DNA of 64,000 nt, taken from Paragonimus westermani. Lineage: Eukaryota > Platyhelminthes > Trematoda > Plagiorchiida > Troglotrematidae. Both the position numbers and the translations under genes were made by a program. How positions within the stretch are numbered: the first letter of the stretch is position 1; every line of letters starts with the position of its first letter. The DNA lies in the NCBI GenBank assembly GCA_008508345.1, contig QNGE01000884.1, positions 133,418 through 197,417 of the forward strand, given 5' to 3'. The notes beneath the pieces were generated by a model that had not been told where the DNA came from, ran no database searches, and worked only from the letters and a program-made list of their open reading frames with translations. Of this stretch, positions 27,601 through 40,930 are shown piece by piece.

Positions 27601-28059
27601 GTCTCCTTTCGGAAGAGTCCATCTGAAGAATCTAGCTGAATACGAAGGCTGGTATCAACTGTGAGTGCTGTTCAACTGAAATTTCCAGTATTCTCCTATC
27701 GGTTTATTTCATTTTGAATGGAAACTTGAGACTACGAGCTTTTGAATTGGCTTCCTCATTCAAAACAAGCCACCGACTTTCACGGTTGTAGATTTTGTTA
27801 CAAATGAGAAAATCCCCGCTGAACTCATTACAACGCGCCCCGAAGATGAGTATATTAGATGAATTACATTCTTCTTTTAATGTCAAACTGTTCAAAATAC
27901 GCCAACTCACCACGTCAGTAAACTGAGGAAAGCTATAACGACCATACAAAGACACTAGCTATTATGTGAGTTGAAATAACTGTTCTAAGTATTACATAAT
28001 CAGTCTTAATGAAACATCATTTTCCAGCGTTTGCGGTAGTTCATTCCTGATGTTCTATC

Positions 28060-28101
28060 CCTCTGCAAGTGGTACCACATGAAGTGTGGACGTGGGAGGT
28101 T
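28060..28101 (+). repeat. 42-bp direct repeat, copy 1
   Basis: Identical over 42 bp to 28,312-28,353, starting CCTCTGCAAGTGG and ending GTGGGAGGTT. Flanking bases differ at both ends, so these are the exact limits. Offset 252 bp. Confidence 0.95.
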
Positions 28102-28311
28102 ACTGTCGGGACTTGGATGGGAGGTGACCTGAACAGGTTTTGTGCATAATGAGAAACGTAGCTAGCAAGTGATAACGTGTCAGTTGAGTCCATGGGGATT
28201 GTGCTTAGATGAGGATCAATTATTTTACAGGTATTCAATCAACGGGGGTGTGGGGTCTGTACTACTTGTTAGTGATCACACAGCTTGTATTACAGATATT
28301 CAGAATGATCA

Positions 28312-28353
28312 CCTCTGCAAGTGGTACCACATGAAGTGTGGACGTGGGAGGTT
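28312..28353 (+). repeat. 42-bp direct repeat, copy 2
   Basis: Second exact copy of 28,060-28,101, in the same orientation. No unit of the repeat is seen elsewhere in the window. It could be a tandem duplication with a diverged middle, or a filler duplication from a break repair. Confidence 0.95.
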
Positions 28354-30889
28354 TGTAGATTATATCGAAGGCATCATTCGCCATGGTTGGTGATCCGAAC
28401 TAATAGCATTGGAGGTGAATTTGTTCACACCATTCCATAACCATTACAGTAGATGTACTTGTATTCCATATTACAACCATTGTGTGGTTTTCCGAACCCG
28501 GTCTGTTTGTCAGCGATAATGAAAATCTGAAGCTAAACAAACTACACTTAAGATGTGTTACGAGTACCAGTCGGTTCTTAGATGCAACAAATATCTACGT
28601 GGCCTACTGGCCATTGCTCTCGCCAACTCGATATTTACCAGTTGGTTAGCCACAGTGCAATCAAGTGCCAAGTTGACTAACCGATTTTTTCTCAATTACC
28701 TCCATTTCAGACAATCTTATATTCAGATATGAATACCTCGTTGGGTAAGCATTTTGATGTAGTGGTTCACGAGAGCGTTCTAGCTTGCTTTCTCACCGGT
28801 TTTATTTAAATATCTGTTTTGCGTTGTTCACGAGACGGGAAATCATGTATTGTTTCTGTTTTATAAGAGCAAAATATGGTAAATAAAATCTTTTCTTCTA
28901 CCAGTAACCCTTTGAAAGAATCATGAACATAGTGGTACACTGTTACACTAGAAATACACGACTGCTTGATTCAGACGTACACAACTACAATGCAGTATGT
29001 TGTTCTGCTTATAACTGGTGTCTTTGCTAATGCACAGTATGCTTTCTGCATGGAGTTCAGCGGGGAAAAAGCTGGAACCACTTAATCCAGATTCGCGAGA
29101 ATTGGGTTAGCTCAACAATTTAGACACATTCGTTCGTTTGCGTTCATCGAATTTGTTGTGAAATGTGCAGTTAACAATGGTTCTTTAGGTCTTCCAATCA
29201 GAATATAAATGTCCATTTAGTTATTTTAACGCAGATGAACACATTTCCTACCGCTTCAAGAGAGACCCTTTTGGGACTAGCGATGCGTTATTTAGCAACA
29301 GCATCTTATGTTCCTATCGTTGAGTGAATCACCAGAAGTTTTTAAATCGAGAGTCTCTTTTAAGCCAAATGTAGTTGTTCCTGATCTGATATGTGCTAGC
29401 CACAAGGTTAGACTGTGATTAGGCTAATTATCACAATTATTAAGATAGAGGTTTGACGGAAACCCTTTTTTAGTTTATTTCAGACTCCGTACAGTCTAAA
29501 AACGGGCGTATTGATCGGTCTGGTTCGCTCGGCAGTGGTTGCACTCATCATACGTGACTGATGTAATCGCCGAGTTCGATGTGATGTAAGGTTCTCCAAT
29601 ATTGTGTTGTTTCGTCCCTCTCTTTGCAACTTAAGCAATCTTAATTATTTGGATAGCCGGAACCATTTTGATTGAAGAATTATTTTACCTAGTGGATCTG
29701 TCGCCCCTCTATTTTCCGACTTCTCTAAAGTTAATTTCAATTAGTTTATAGTGGTTGCTGAATTTCTTACGTTGTCGGTTAAGCAAACTGCACCTGATCG
29801 TTGTGCTGTCGTAGTGCTGATAACAAGTGTTTAAGAGGGCTGGCATTAAAATTTTCCCGCGTTATACCTTAAGAGCACAATATGTTGGAGTCTTGTTTTG
29901 ATACATTCTTTTCGTTTGTACCTCTAGCCTTTGAAAGATAAAAAGCTAATGTTCAGACAACGTTTTCAGTGCTCTTCGACTTCTGGAGGTTGTAAAGTAA
30001 TTGTTCACAGACTATTCAAGTGTCTAAGGGAATACGCCTTCCTATCTGGAAGGATTCAAACCAGTGAATAATTGTCAGTTGCTGCTTTGCTTCCTTGTCC
30101 ACATATTTTTCATCCGGTCATCTATCCCCACTCGGAAGTTTTTCAACAAATACCACACGCTCAGATGGGGTTTGAATAAGCTTCTTGTGTTTGACAACCC
30201 AGATGGCTCTTTCTTCTAAAATTTGAAACTAACGGGATCTACCGATTGTTCCTATCTCACCGCACTTCAACCTTCTTCGGGAGGACAATGGAAATTTTTA
30301 TCACCAGCAGAATCTTCTGGAAGATTGCTGAAAGTCTGTTGTCATTTCTTTTGCTATCAAACCCCACGTACTTTTTCGGTTCTCTAATCAAAGTTGAGTA
30401 TTTTAACTGCTTACTAAATATCAGGGTTAAAAGCAGCTTTCTTCCACTGTTCCCAAACAAAAACTATGAGGAATTTGTTAAAGTTATACACAAATCGAGA
30501 ATACATCACTTTGAAAGTCTTGAAAAATCCGCGAATGCTAACTGGGCCAGCTGTCGGTGTTGTTTGTTCGTACGAGAGTTTGTCGCACCGGAATGAGACG
30601 GTCGTTCTACTAATTGAGTCCAAAAGGTTTACACTTGATCAAAATTGGAGTAGCCCATAGATGAGTGGAATTGAGGGTATAAGATTCGTGGAAATTGCTT
30701 CTGGTCACACAGCATCACTGGTCGGAAATAAGGTCAGAATCTAGCGAAAAACCTAGGATAGTGCGCAACTCATACGCTTGGTATAACTAAAGACATTAAA
30801 ATTGTGACCCATGTCTTGCGACTCGTCCAGTTCAAGGAGACTACTTACTGACTCGAGGACTATAAACATGAAAGTTAACTCACTAAAAT
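28354..30889. other. No gene recognised
   Basis: Short frames only. A 116-codon open frame at 30,246-30,596 overlaps open frames on the other strand and contains no domain that I recognise. Confidence 0.4.
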
Positions 30890-31429
30890 TTTCAAGTTGA
30901 ACGTCACACATTCGATCGAAGCCTTCGAATTAAGACAGACTTTCCAGCCAGCCTTTTTCGAAAAGAATCACTAGACTTGAGTTGCGTTCTTTTTAGAGCA
31001 CGTCAATAGTGCATATCGTCACCACGGCCGGGATTTGACCTCCGGCAGTTTCAATGAGATCGGAGATTTCGACTTGTCTCGAAAGTCCTGATCGCGGGGT
31101 TACCAACTGGAGTTAAGAGGACTGTTACTGTGTCTCCTCTCGAGACGATCGGGCAACCTGATCATTGCTGACTTGCGAACGTGGTGGAGCGTTCAAACAA
31201 GATAATTGGGTTGTGCCTAATATGAGGTCAGTGGAGCATTAGTCAACACGGTATCCTCATGAAGGCGTGGCCGGAGTTCTGGTCCTGGCCGTGGCAAACA
31301 TATGCACTGCTGACGAGCTCTAACGAGATCAAAGCTGGAGTCTGGTGTGTATTTTTGAAAGAGGGTGGCTGGAAAGTCTTGTGAATGCGGCCGCCGTAGT
31401 CAACCATGGGGGATGTTAAACTTGAAACT
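30890..31429. mobile_element. MITE-A: foldback element with long terminal inverted repeats
   Basis: The left end (TTCAAGTTGAACGTCACACA, from 30,891) and the reverse complement of the right end (starting GTTTCAAGTTTAAC at 31,429) run in parallel for roughly 170 bp. Shared blocks in order are GACTTTCCAGCCA, CTCTTTC/TTTTTCGAAAA, GAGC.CGTCA..AGTGCATAT and CCACGGCC. Between them lies CTGTTACTGTGTCTCCTCTCG and a GACGATCGGG block. No coding capacity is visible, so it is probably a non-autonomous foldback or MITE-type repeat. Pieces recur at about 9.7, 13.7, 16.3, 17.3, 27.2-27.5, 53.6 and 58.7 kb and inside both palindrome arms (60.4-60.86 kb and its mirror). Mobilising family unknown; I did not identify a target-site duplication. 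Confidence 0.65.
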
Positions 31430-33049
31430 AGCCGGATCTCCGGGTGCTCATCAATAATCACTAATATTTGCTTGTGTGGTAGATGTTGTCCACATTCGGC
31501 TAGGCTACTAGGACGCACATTTCGATTCTTCCGCTGATTTAGCTTAAGGGTTTTGAACAACTGAAGATTTATTACTGCTAAATCTGGGCATTTGGCCTCT
31601 AGATGACAACCGGTAAGGAACCATCCCAGCACCTGAACTTTTATGAACGTCGATTTTGGCTCAGCACATGTCAGATCAAGTTTCATTGACTTGGCTGACC
31701 ATTCATATGTACTCATTGTACTTTATGGTATTCAGTAGTTATCGTCAATCAAAAGTCGTCCTGGAGTTTGAAATAATGTTTCAACAGGCACTAAAACTCT
31801 GCAATTGAAACAGAATGCGGTTGTTTTTTTAAGTAAAGACAACAGCACGAACATTAAAATAGCACAGACTGAACGGTTTCCCAGAAGGGGAAGAATACGG
31901 AGACCGAAGGGACCGGAATTAGACGCACAAGAAGAGCACTGTGCTCTGACACCAGCCAAATGATTTTGTGCTTGTGGAGCATCTCTTCTCAGCAGAATTA
32001 TAGGGGGTTCGAACGGTGTACAGTGCATCAAGAATATGTGGTGTCAGCATAACAGAAACCAGCTGTGTAGAAAAAGTTGACGGTAAGGTAAATAATGCAC
32101 CAGATTTCGCTGTGTGCCATCACGACCGCCAGTGTGTAGAAAGCAGCACTGTAGCGCCATAACTTGGCAGCCGGCTCAAAATGTCACTGGCATGACCTGC
32201 TTCTTCTGAAATCGCTCAAAACCGTATGGCGTATTGTGCACTTTAATCAATGACTCGACCGTTTTGAAGGATGTGATCAGTCAACCCCTTTCCGCCTCAC
32301 ACCTAAACGACCAATTACTTAGTATACAAGAAGACTTCTGCAGAATTCCAGCAGGTTATTCACCTACTTAGCTTCAGCTGGACTTCAACACCAGAGCAGC
32401 TTATGCTTGATTCACATCATCAGCTTTCAAAGTTCACCGTGTAGTTATGAGTTCTCGTTTAAGAAGAAACGTCTAGCGATGCATGCGACAGAAAGTCCCC
32501 CAGCAACGTCCAAATCAATTTCATAAGAATACCAGCAAAGACAGATTTTTGTCCCATGGGTGCAGTGAACACAGGGTCATCATGTTTCATAAAATCGGCA
32601 ACATAGACAGCTCGCTCAGCTGCAAACGTCGAAAAACTTAGATTAACTTACCAACGTATGCCTCAGCGTATCCATCAGTCGATTATCACTGCCAGTCTAT
32701 TGTGAACGCCATTGATGAAACCATCGGCAGGTATGTTCTGGTTAGTCAACCTATACGACACGGGCACAAACTCCTAGTCAGGCACTGCAGGAGATATTAA
32801 CCGACAGTGAAGAGATCAGTTTGGAAAACATAACAACTAGAGAGAACTGAAGAAACATACGAGGAGTACTGCGTAATCCAAAACCGTAGACCAACAGCTG
32901 AGGGAGCGTGACAAACACTAGTGCCAGATGGGTCTGGATAACACCTACAGTATCAGTTGAAAACTGTTCCATAACATTTTGGTGTTTTTCATCAGAAGCC
33001 ATCTTGTAATATTCCATTCACATCACACAGTTGGGGTGACGATCCCGAA
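31430..33049. other. No gene recognised
   Basis: Open minus-strand frames at 31,243-31,716 (partly made of MITE-A sequence) and 31,732-32,031 carry no domain that I recognise. No other feature seen. Confidence 0.4.
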
Positions 33050-34470
33050 TAGAGAAGCCTCCAACGATCCTGACAACCACAGACTGAATATGCTTGCCAC
33101 CAGATCCACATTGTCAGTACATATATTCTGCAACAGCCCTACCGATTTCATAAGAGCAATTATTTTTACACCGCAAGTCGTGTTACCAAAACTGTCAGGG
33201 ATTTCAAGGAGTAAGTTTCCAGGTCCTAGTCACATTTCTACTTCACTACTAAATAAGTGTGCAGAGGAGTTGGCAAGACCTGATAAAGCGGGCTTCCTTG
33301 AGCTTGGAAGGTGTACACATTGTCATTCATATGTACAAGCAGTGATCGCATTGATCCCGTTAATTATAGGCTGATTGTATTATTATTAATCACCTGAATG
33401 GTCATGGACAGTTTGATCAACGATCAGATACATGAGAATTTCACTCGACTCACACTGTTACCTGAGAATCACCAAGGAATTCTGGAGGGATTCTCGTTCG
33501 TTGTCAATTTACCCGCCGTTCAGAAAACTGGGCAAAGGTGGCTGATGAGAGTTAACCAGTTGGTATGATTCACTCTAGGTTTCTTAAAAGCTTTGGACGG
33601 AATAAAACAGCTACAGATCTTCGTCGAAGTAAACCAAGCATATTCAGGTTGACATTTTGTGTCCAGCAGAGTGTCACTAGGTTCTGTACTAAGACCTCCG
33701 CTCCTAACTTTGTTAGCGCGCGCAATCTCAGCCCGTTTATTGGTTGTTGCTATTATATGCGGGTGACACAAAAATTTGATGGATAATGGATAGTGGGACT
33801 GAAAGAGAAAAGCTACAACGTGACTTAAGCACGGTATACAGATGGGTCACGGATAAACCTAACCAATCTAACATTGCTTGATATGAGGTGATGCGCCACC
33901 ATTCTTCCGTTTGACAAGTTACTTGAGTACCGCCGAAAAGGAACGCTTCTTAGACACACCTCTACATTGTCCTGCCTCCATACCGTGCGTCACTGCCCAG
34001 GAAGGACAAACTGGTACTTGGGCCACTCACCAGAGTGTTCGGAAAAGTTCGGTCAGACTGTTTTATCACCATGTTCAATATGCTATTGTACCATGTCTTA
34101 CGCTTTATATCATTGTTTCCGTCAACGACATCATTCTGGTAGACAATACAATTTACAGCTACGAAATTGGTTGCGAAAATACGTTTTGTACGCTACCCAG
34201 ATGGTTTACACAGACTAGTGACAGTCCACAATGCATGGCATGCATATGGGGAAATAATTGATTTTGGTAGGTAGGATCCTCGTCAACACCAACTACCTGA
34301 AGGAAGACACTTGCATCCCGCGAAAACAACCATCTCAAAGGTAACTCGTTGCAGCGTCAAATGAACCATTTGACTTTCGGGGAATAATTTAGCTTCTCGA
34401 GGTGCCACCCTGAAACAACCTGCCAGAGTCTATCGATAGTTAACTGCAAACGTTGTCGTGATGCATAAAT
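33050..34470 (+). mobile_element. Decayed CR1/RTE-like LINE reverse transcriptase
   Basis: Non-LTR reverse-transcriptase blocks occur in the right order across three frames. First, a segment near 33,190-33,290 reads KFPGPSHISTSLLNKCAEEL, like the KSPGPDGI..LLK.CA.EL block. Next come DPVNYRLI (NYRPISL block) near 33,355 and a VMDSLIND block. SSRVSLGSVLRPPLL (33,662-33,706) resembles SGVPQGSVLGPLLF. EREKLQRDLSTVYRWVTD (33,801-33,854) matches the LQ.DL..VY.W block that follows the catalytic aspartates. NLPESIDS near 34,420 fits the WNxLPexVV block near LINE ORF ends. The YADD site itself is unreadable. Several frameshifts and stops make this a pseudogene; the 5' endonuclease region is not seen. 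Confidence 0.65.
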
Positions 34471-36939
34471 TCGGGACACCCAGTCAGTCATTGGGAACAC
34501 TGCGATGAAATGAAGGCAATCTCGATCTCACTGTTGATGCTAGCCAGCTGTTGTATGCTATATGCTCAAGCGGGATTGTTACATACTTGATGGAAAACTG
34601 CCGAGTTCATATTCTGCTTGGCATCGTCTGAATTTTTATTTACAGTCTTTCTACTACTGAACCTCTGGAACTGAAATGATTGGGTGGTTTTTCCTTTCCT
34701 TCAAAATCGTCCAATACACACTCAAATGTACATAAGCAATCTCGGCTTCTTCTATTCTATAAGTTTACTATGAATCCTGATTCCCATAGCCGCCTACCGA
34801 TGTAACACCACAATTGCTCTAACACAATCAGAACTGCTCAGTATACAACTAATGTGGTTTCAGAGGCTTTCCAGTGACATCAGTTTCTAACCACAGTTCA
34901 ATACGAAATCGGGATTATGCTTTCCTCTGCATTCAGCTTTGAACGTTACAAAACCTACGGTTCACTTACGACATTGTCCATTAAAGAGATGATCCTCATT
35001 TCTCTTAATATTTTGCTATTTTGAGATCGTCGAAGGCAACTACTCCAAAATTCGCATTTTAAAACAAATCAACGGTGTGGGGATCTTTCACGTTGCTCGT
35101 AAGCGCACGGAAAACGAACAAAACTTTTAGTGCTTCCTGTCACAAATGGCATTTCCCATCAGAACCGCACATCTCCAAATGAATTTAAATCGCCAATTAG
35201 ATAAAGTTGTCAACCAAAAGTTCAGAGGTGTCATGTGGAAAATGAACCTTAAAAGAATGCTTTCGTTTTCAACCTCCATCAATTCTAAACGCGCCCAGCA
35301 CAATATTTTCCACACTGACGGGTTGATGCTATTTGGAATTAGTCTGCGACGTGTTGAGCTTGGACAGTCTGAACTTGATTGTAAGCCATTCTCGTCGTTC
35401 ATTTTCCCCGTACTTCAACCCAACAGACCGGAACTGGGCGGTTGGATCGGCAGACACGTCAGCTGATGTGATTGGCATATCAAAGGACCTACCATGTGCT
35501 ACCAACCAGTAACAACTCGAAAGCATGTTTTCCGTTCCCTTCTGTGCTTGCTTGGACAAACAATCTTAATAGTAAACCCATCAGACAGGCCAACGGCAGC
35601 GACAAGCATGGATCCGCGCAGCTAAAAATGGAAATACCTGTGGTGAAAATCCACTCGATCCACCACTTATCCAGACCCCAACACAACAGATGGTCTAGCA
35701 AGGGCTAACACGGATATCAAGTTAGTGTACCGCGTCGTGATTGGACGAAAAACCCCAATGTTACATTTCCCGTTATTCGACATATTATTCGCCCTGTATT
35801 CCATCAATCGGATTACGATAAGCCTTCTCAGATTTCTCTGCTTCTAACTTTCACATGACTCCTATGTATCCATCAGCTGTGAACTATGACCCATCAACAC
35901 CGCCAATGTTCTGCCGAGAATCGAACTAACTGCGTCTCTGTTCTACACACCCATTACACAATTTTTCCATTCCCCAACACGTAACTAAGTCGACTCAATT
36001 GCACTTCTAAAGTCTGATGAAGGAGCTTCGGGAAACAGAAGTGCTGACTTGTACACTCAAAATTGCATTCCAATCGGTGTTAGGATATTCCTGCAGTCTA
36101 CCTCTGTGATCCCGGTATCATGGGTAGCACTACTGTTGAGGTGCGGATAAGATAAACAAAGTGACTGTACACCGACTGCGTGGCAGTTATAGGAGAACTC
36201 AGTCTCAATTCTGCAGATGGAAGGATATTTTAAAAAAGCTCTACACATCCGAATGTTTGGTCAGGATTGCATAAATCGGCATTCACAACAAAGTATGTAA
36301 CATTGTGGAAACTGCATTGTGAACTCCGAGCAGGTGGAGGGAGAGGGCTTATCACACAATCCTGGAAGTAAGTACAATACAATTAAGCATGTGTACATGT
36401 GTGCTGGCCACTTTGTTCTCAACTTCGCTGTAAGACAGCGTTCCGTCCTGTAAGTGACCTATTATTCTAGCTGCACCTGCAGTGATGTCTACGTCGTTAA
36501 AACAATCAGGCGCTTTTGACAAATAACACCTAAGTACCGTCAGTTGAGTGATACGGGGCGGTAGCGAGTGCGGAAGTTGTAAACTGAAGCAGGATCTTGT
36601 GTAATATAAAACACAACATAGAAACAGGTCATCTTTAGACCTGAGTAGTGAAAAAGAGCGATCGCGTTATACCAGTCACATTACTGTTCAATAGTGAGCC
36701 ACAAGCATATGTTTAGATATTGAAGTAACAGAGGTGGCATACGAAAAGAAAAATGGGAGTGCAATTCGGCGAGAAATGGTTTACTCCAAACACATGAATT
36801 GGGCATTGACAACCTTAACAACGATGACGGTCTTGTGTCGATACTCTATGCAAATTATCGCGTTTTTTCGTTGTGATATTGAAGTATATACCCCATGTGT
36901 TTATTTACCGAACAAATCATCCTTGCGCCATCCGAGTTT
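34471..36939. other. No gene recognised
   Basis: Overlapping open frames on both strands at 35,127-35,708 have no recognisable domain. No RNA gene or clear repeat noticed. Confidence 0.4.
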
Positions 36940-37095
36940 TTGGCTCACATTTTCGGTTAACTCTGTCGACTTGACAGTGCACAATCAAAAATTCAACTAA
37001 TTTACGTTCCCCTGAGGAATATCGGTCACCACTCGGCCCTGCGTGTACATAAACGGTTGATCCATTTAAGCTGTTTGTCTTTGTGCTGACAACAT
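36940..37095 (+). pseudogene. PLE endonuclease C-terminal fragment
   Basis: The frame NIGHHSALRVHKRLIHL (37,018-37,068) parallels the ITTHRPALCVHKLLTH segment that ends the nuclease at 4,690-4,730. DNA similarity extends about 80 bp, including the sequence after it (CTGTTTGTCTTTG against CAGTTTGTCTTCC). Upstream, NQKFN..FTFP.EEY lies where the other copy has NKNPRLLAFSEAL, in shifted frames and with a stop. It is a short decayed end of the PLE-A lineage; no GIY-YIG motif was found before it. Confidence 0.6.
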
Positions 37096-40086
37096 ACTCT
37101 CCATTGATTTATTGCCCAGCGTTGACCGCTTCCGTTGGTTTGTATCCCACATCTTTCCATGTTGAAAAATATGGCGTTTCTTAATGAAGACAGTCAACGA
37201 TAATGTTAAACTTTGTTATTCCGCCTTTTGCCATTCATTCAAACGAACCAAAAACTCGTTACTGTATTTTCAGAATGCAAGTAGTTTTGGGCAGCTTGTG
37301 GTTCTACTTTCCACAAGTTAAGTTACTCTGAGTTTGTCGTAGGTTGCACATTGCTTTTTGTAGACCGCATATAGGGAGTTTGAAACCGAGAAATAGGTGA
37401 TTCGAACGACGAGCATCATTTGATTAGTTGCTCACCAAACAACAAAACAGGATTCGGAACGTGACGAAACTTGTTATGGAACAGAGCGTCAGAGTACATT
37501 CAGTGCAAGCCTTATGGCCCAGCGTTCACAGGAAACCTCTCGACCTGATTGGTAAAACTACTATGAAGATGGGTAAGTACCACTTAGATTTGTGGTGCAG
37601 TTACCATGCTGTTAATTTAGAGAATTTGAAACACAAAAAGGGCAAAATTATATAGGGCTGTTACATGTGAGTTCGGTAGTGCTGGTCTACTCTCAGTGGT
37701 ACGTTAAGTTTGGGGTTTAAGTTGTGCAGAACATTTGCGTCCACTTGTTCACGTTAACGTACGGTTTGAATTTTATGCGGATACACTTCAAACCAAAGTT
37801 GTGATGTGCATGTTTCTCAAGTAGACTTTATTCTACTCTGTACTCGATTTAGTTTTGAAAGACTTGTATATAGACAGTGAGGCCATTAGGTCTAGTACTA
37901 GGAAATGTCGTATGCAGACTTATTGAGCTGCAGGCCCAAATATTTCTGCCGGAGCTTTACTCTATGATAGATATAATGATGCTGTTTCCATGTTTGCTCA
38001 TCACAGTGAGTTGCATTTTTAACCCAGCTCAACCAGCATCATCTGAATCTGCTTTTGTCACACGAAATTGCAATAAACTAAGTTTGGACTTTTGATTTTC
38101 ATTCATTTCTGAACGTACGAATGATATGATGGGGGATATAACAACATAGGACGGTCAGTAGCTTCGGTTTCTCAAGCCTGTTTTGATTTCCTAGTGAAAT
38201 GAAGTCAAGAATATCCTCCACAAACTTTGGGAGATGAATATTCGTCAGTCATACGAACAACTATTCAGCAGACATTATATAATGAAGCTGCCGACCTAAC
38301 TGTGCGGTTAATTAAAACTGTCGTGATTAATAAGAAAACATGTTAACTAAGGAAAGGCTCATGAACCTTGTGGATGACCACAGATACACACGGAATTAGA
38401 ACGAAACTAATTTGAAAATGTGAGTATACATTTGGAAAGGTCAAAGAGAGTACAGTAATTGGAATCGGATGAAGGTGTGACGGCGAGCGATTTGCATGTT
38501 TCGAAATACTGAACTCATACGGAGTTAATAAAACCATAACCAGCTAGACAAGTGCCTGATTGGTGCAGAAACAGTTCAAAAAATTTGAAGAACTGTATTG
38601 CCAAAGGAGAGATGTGTAAATAACCACAGAATACAAACTGACTGATTGCAATGGAAGTGATCTAATTTCAACTTAATGTCTCAATACTGGTGGGCCAAGG
38701 TATCATCATTTGTGATGCCAACATGTGATGTTTGATGGTCTGTGTAAATGACAGATTTATCGTTAGAATGAAGAATACAGAAAATTAAAAGTTGCAGAGA
38801 TTTTTCAAGCCCACCATGTTAATTTAAAATCAGTGAGAAAAAGTTATCTCAAATCTACAGTTCGTCGGGATATGAACAGCAAATCAATTTTTATCTCAGA
38901 TGAATTCAAGCTACGGGAACTCATTAGTTACTTCGGTCCAAATTCTGCAACGTATTCATGGTAAATTTGTCCAAACAATCGATAGTGATTGCGAAACGTG
39001 CAAACATACCCAGATTATCTCACAAATGTCTTCTGCACTACCACATGGAGGATGCGAATTGCACAAATAATATTTGGACTCTGGAGACTTTAGCTTTCTG
39101 TGCTTTTCCATATTGTGCATGTGAGCTCGTATATGTCTTTTGTAAGCAGAACTCACATCCGGTGGCCAATTATCCCGACACGCAAACACGCCCAATTTTG
39201 CAGGGGTTTCAGTTTCCATCCGTCACCCAGGCCACGTCGCTCTGTGAACGTTGCCTCTAACTGGTTTTGTGGATTTGCCATAACGCGGTGATTGTATTGA
39301 TCCACATTGGTAGGCAAGTTATAAGCTCCCGGTCATTCCAGTTGATTTCCAGTGAAATAGAAACCGACTATTGATATTTGATAGGAGGTTTGGTGGGTGT
39401 AAATTGAAAACCTGTGTTGATTTTTCCGTAGTCTATTGTGGTTTACTCATGAGGAAAAAATGGGTAGTGAGCAAGCTTGCTGTCAATGCTTCTTCATCAG
39501 GCCAAACAAAACACGTTTACATGGGTTCGCCGGGGAGAGTAAATCAGTAAGATTGAAGGATAGTAAACATTACTGTCAAGTTAGTGTGGTTCAATTATGT
39601 AACACCAGTAACTTGGGTTGTAAACTTTTTTGGAAACATCGGTACTCCTACGTAGCAGATCGCTCCGAGTTACCGATACACAGCTAGGTTCGGCGTTTTG
39701 GACAAACGTTTCTCTAGGTACAACGAGGGCGAATGTGGGTGGATTGCGAAAGCTTCCTCTAGTAAACGACCTTCGAGTCACTTAGGTTTCGCTCCGCAGA
39801 CTCCATAAATAGGCTTGAATGGATCGGCGGTGTTGGTCGGATGGACAGACTCGACCAAGTGCGCAGCGACCGCCGATGAGCATTCTCCTGTTAATCCTCG
39901 AGCTAGACAGGCCATTTTGCTCTCGGAGGCGTCCAGATGTTCGCCTTGTTGTATGGCCTGTGTAGCTTGTTCCCTAGGAGAAAATAAGGATTTAATCACA
40001 AAATAGCAGCATACACAGGTAATATATCTTTTAGCTAGAGATGCAAAGCTGGTGTGGATGTTATTCGAAATCTGTTTTGTTAAGTG
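37096..40086. other. No gene recognised
   Basis: Short frames only. The part just below 40,086 lies where the endonuclease of the minus-strand PLE should be, but I see no GIY-YIG motif there. Confidence 0.4.
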
Positions 40087-40521
40087 CTAACTGAATTCTG
40101 CTGACCACATTTTCAGTATTGCTATCGCCTTTGGATGGTGATGTAATATAGACGGGTTTTTGTCTACGATTTGCGGTACACCTACTTTTGTGCTAATCAT
40201 CATGTGCTTACGGATAAACTGTTCTGGATAACGACTTCCAAGATGTATGTTGAATATGGACAGTTTCCATTCTATAGTGTTATTCCAGCATATTTTCAGG
40301 GCTCTATCTAATAAACACCGGGCTAAGTTTATTTGTTTTAAAGATATAAAACTGTTAAAATTGGTATACTGTCCTGACCAAGTTGCTTTGCGATATACTT
40401 TGTGTTGTGCTGCACCATCCTTACGACTAGACATGAACATGTCTAAGAACTCTACATCCACGGATGATTCGGATTCCAGAGTAAAGAGGATACTTTTGTG
40501 GGCAGAGTTAAAGTGTGCCAC
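40087..40521 (-). pseudogene. PLE-B reverse transcriptase C-terminal (thumb) part
   Basis: The frame of about 144 residues begins AHFNSAHKSILFTLESESS, the usual HxxIxFTxExE segment after YVDD. VEFLDMFMS (FLDV block) follows at residues 24-32, then KVYRKATWSGQYTNFNS at residues 42-58, RALKICW, and a RYPEQFIRKHM segment equivalent to NGYPxxFI. It ends at a stop soon after, before any endonuclease. In the intact family this region grips the primer-template duplex. Confidence 0.8.
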
Positions 40522-40930
40522 AGTTTTACTGAGGCGTGCAAATGATATCGTCTATATGAGGTCTAAAAAGTACTAAGGACTTCAAGCAGTATGCTACTGA
40601 ACTACTTTCAAACTTTGTCATAAACATATCGGCTAATAAAAGACCTAACGTTGGCCCTTAATGCTACCATGTTCTTTTGACGACGTTACCGGAGAGTTCA
40701 AACTGAACGTTTTAAGTGCGAAGATACAAAAGTTGTTTTAGCTTATCTACTGGTATCCTCGCGTTTATATCATTGCTCCCTATATACCAGATGAAGACCT
40801 CAATTGTGTCGTTTAGTATAATAGTTTTGAGTAGAGAAGTGACGTCAAGCGAAAATAAAAGCACCTCTTTCGCCGTCAGTTGCATCACCGTTTTGACAAA
40901 CTCTCAGACTACGAATTGTTAGTTGTTTCC
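40522..40930 (-). pseudogene. PLE-B reverse transcriptase palm (frameshifted)
   Basis: Motif A-like FSLDVTSLLKTIILNDTIE, in which the aspartate of SLDVTSL is the first catalytic metal ligand, is followed at the expected distance by the PLE signature GPTLGLLLADMFMTKFE. HIDDII then replaces the YVDD box, with both aspartates kept. The frame changes between the last two blocks and again after DDII, where ARLSKTVAHFN continues. Activity is excluded by the frame breaks. Confidence 0.7.

Noticed and set aside
27704..27955. 83-codon minus-strand frame with a good donor-like GTGAGT at about 27,909
   Set aside because: The donor would cut the frame after only some 15 residues, and the rest would be intron; no acceptor partner is convincing.
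35127..35708. Overlapping open frames on both strands
   Set aside because: Open in three frames at once, no recognised motif; likely chance.
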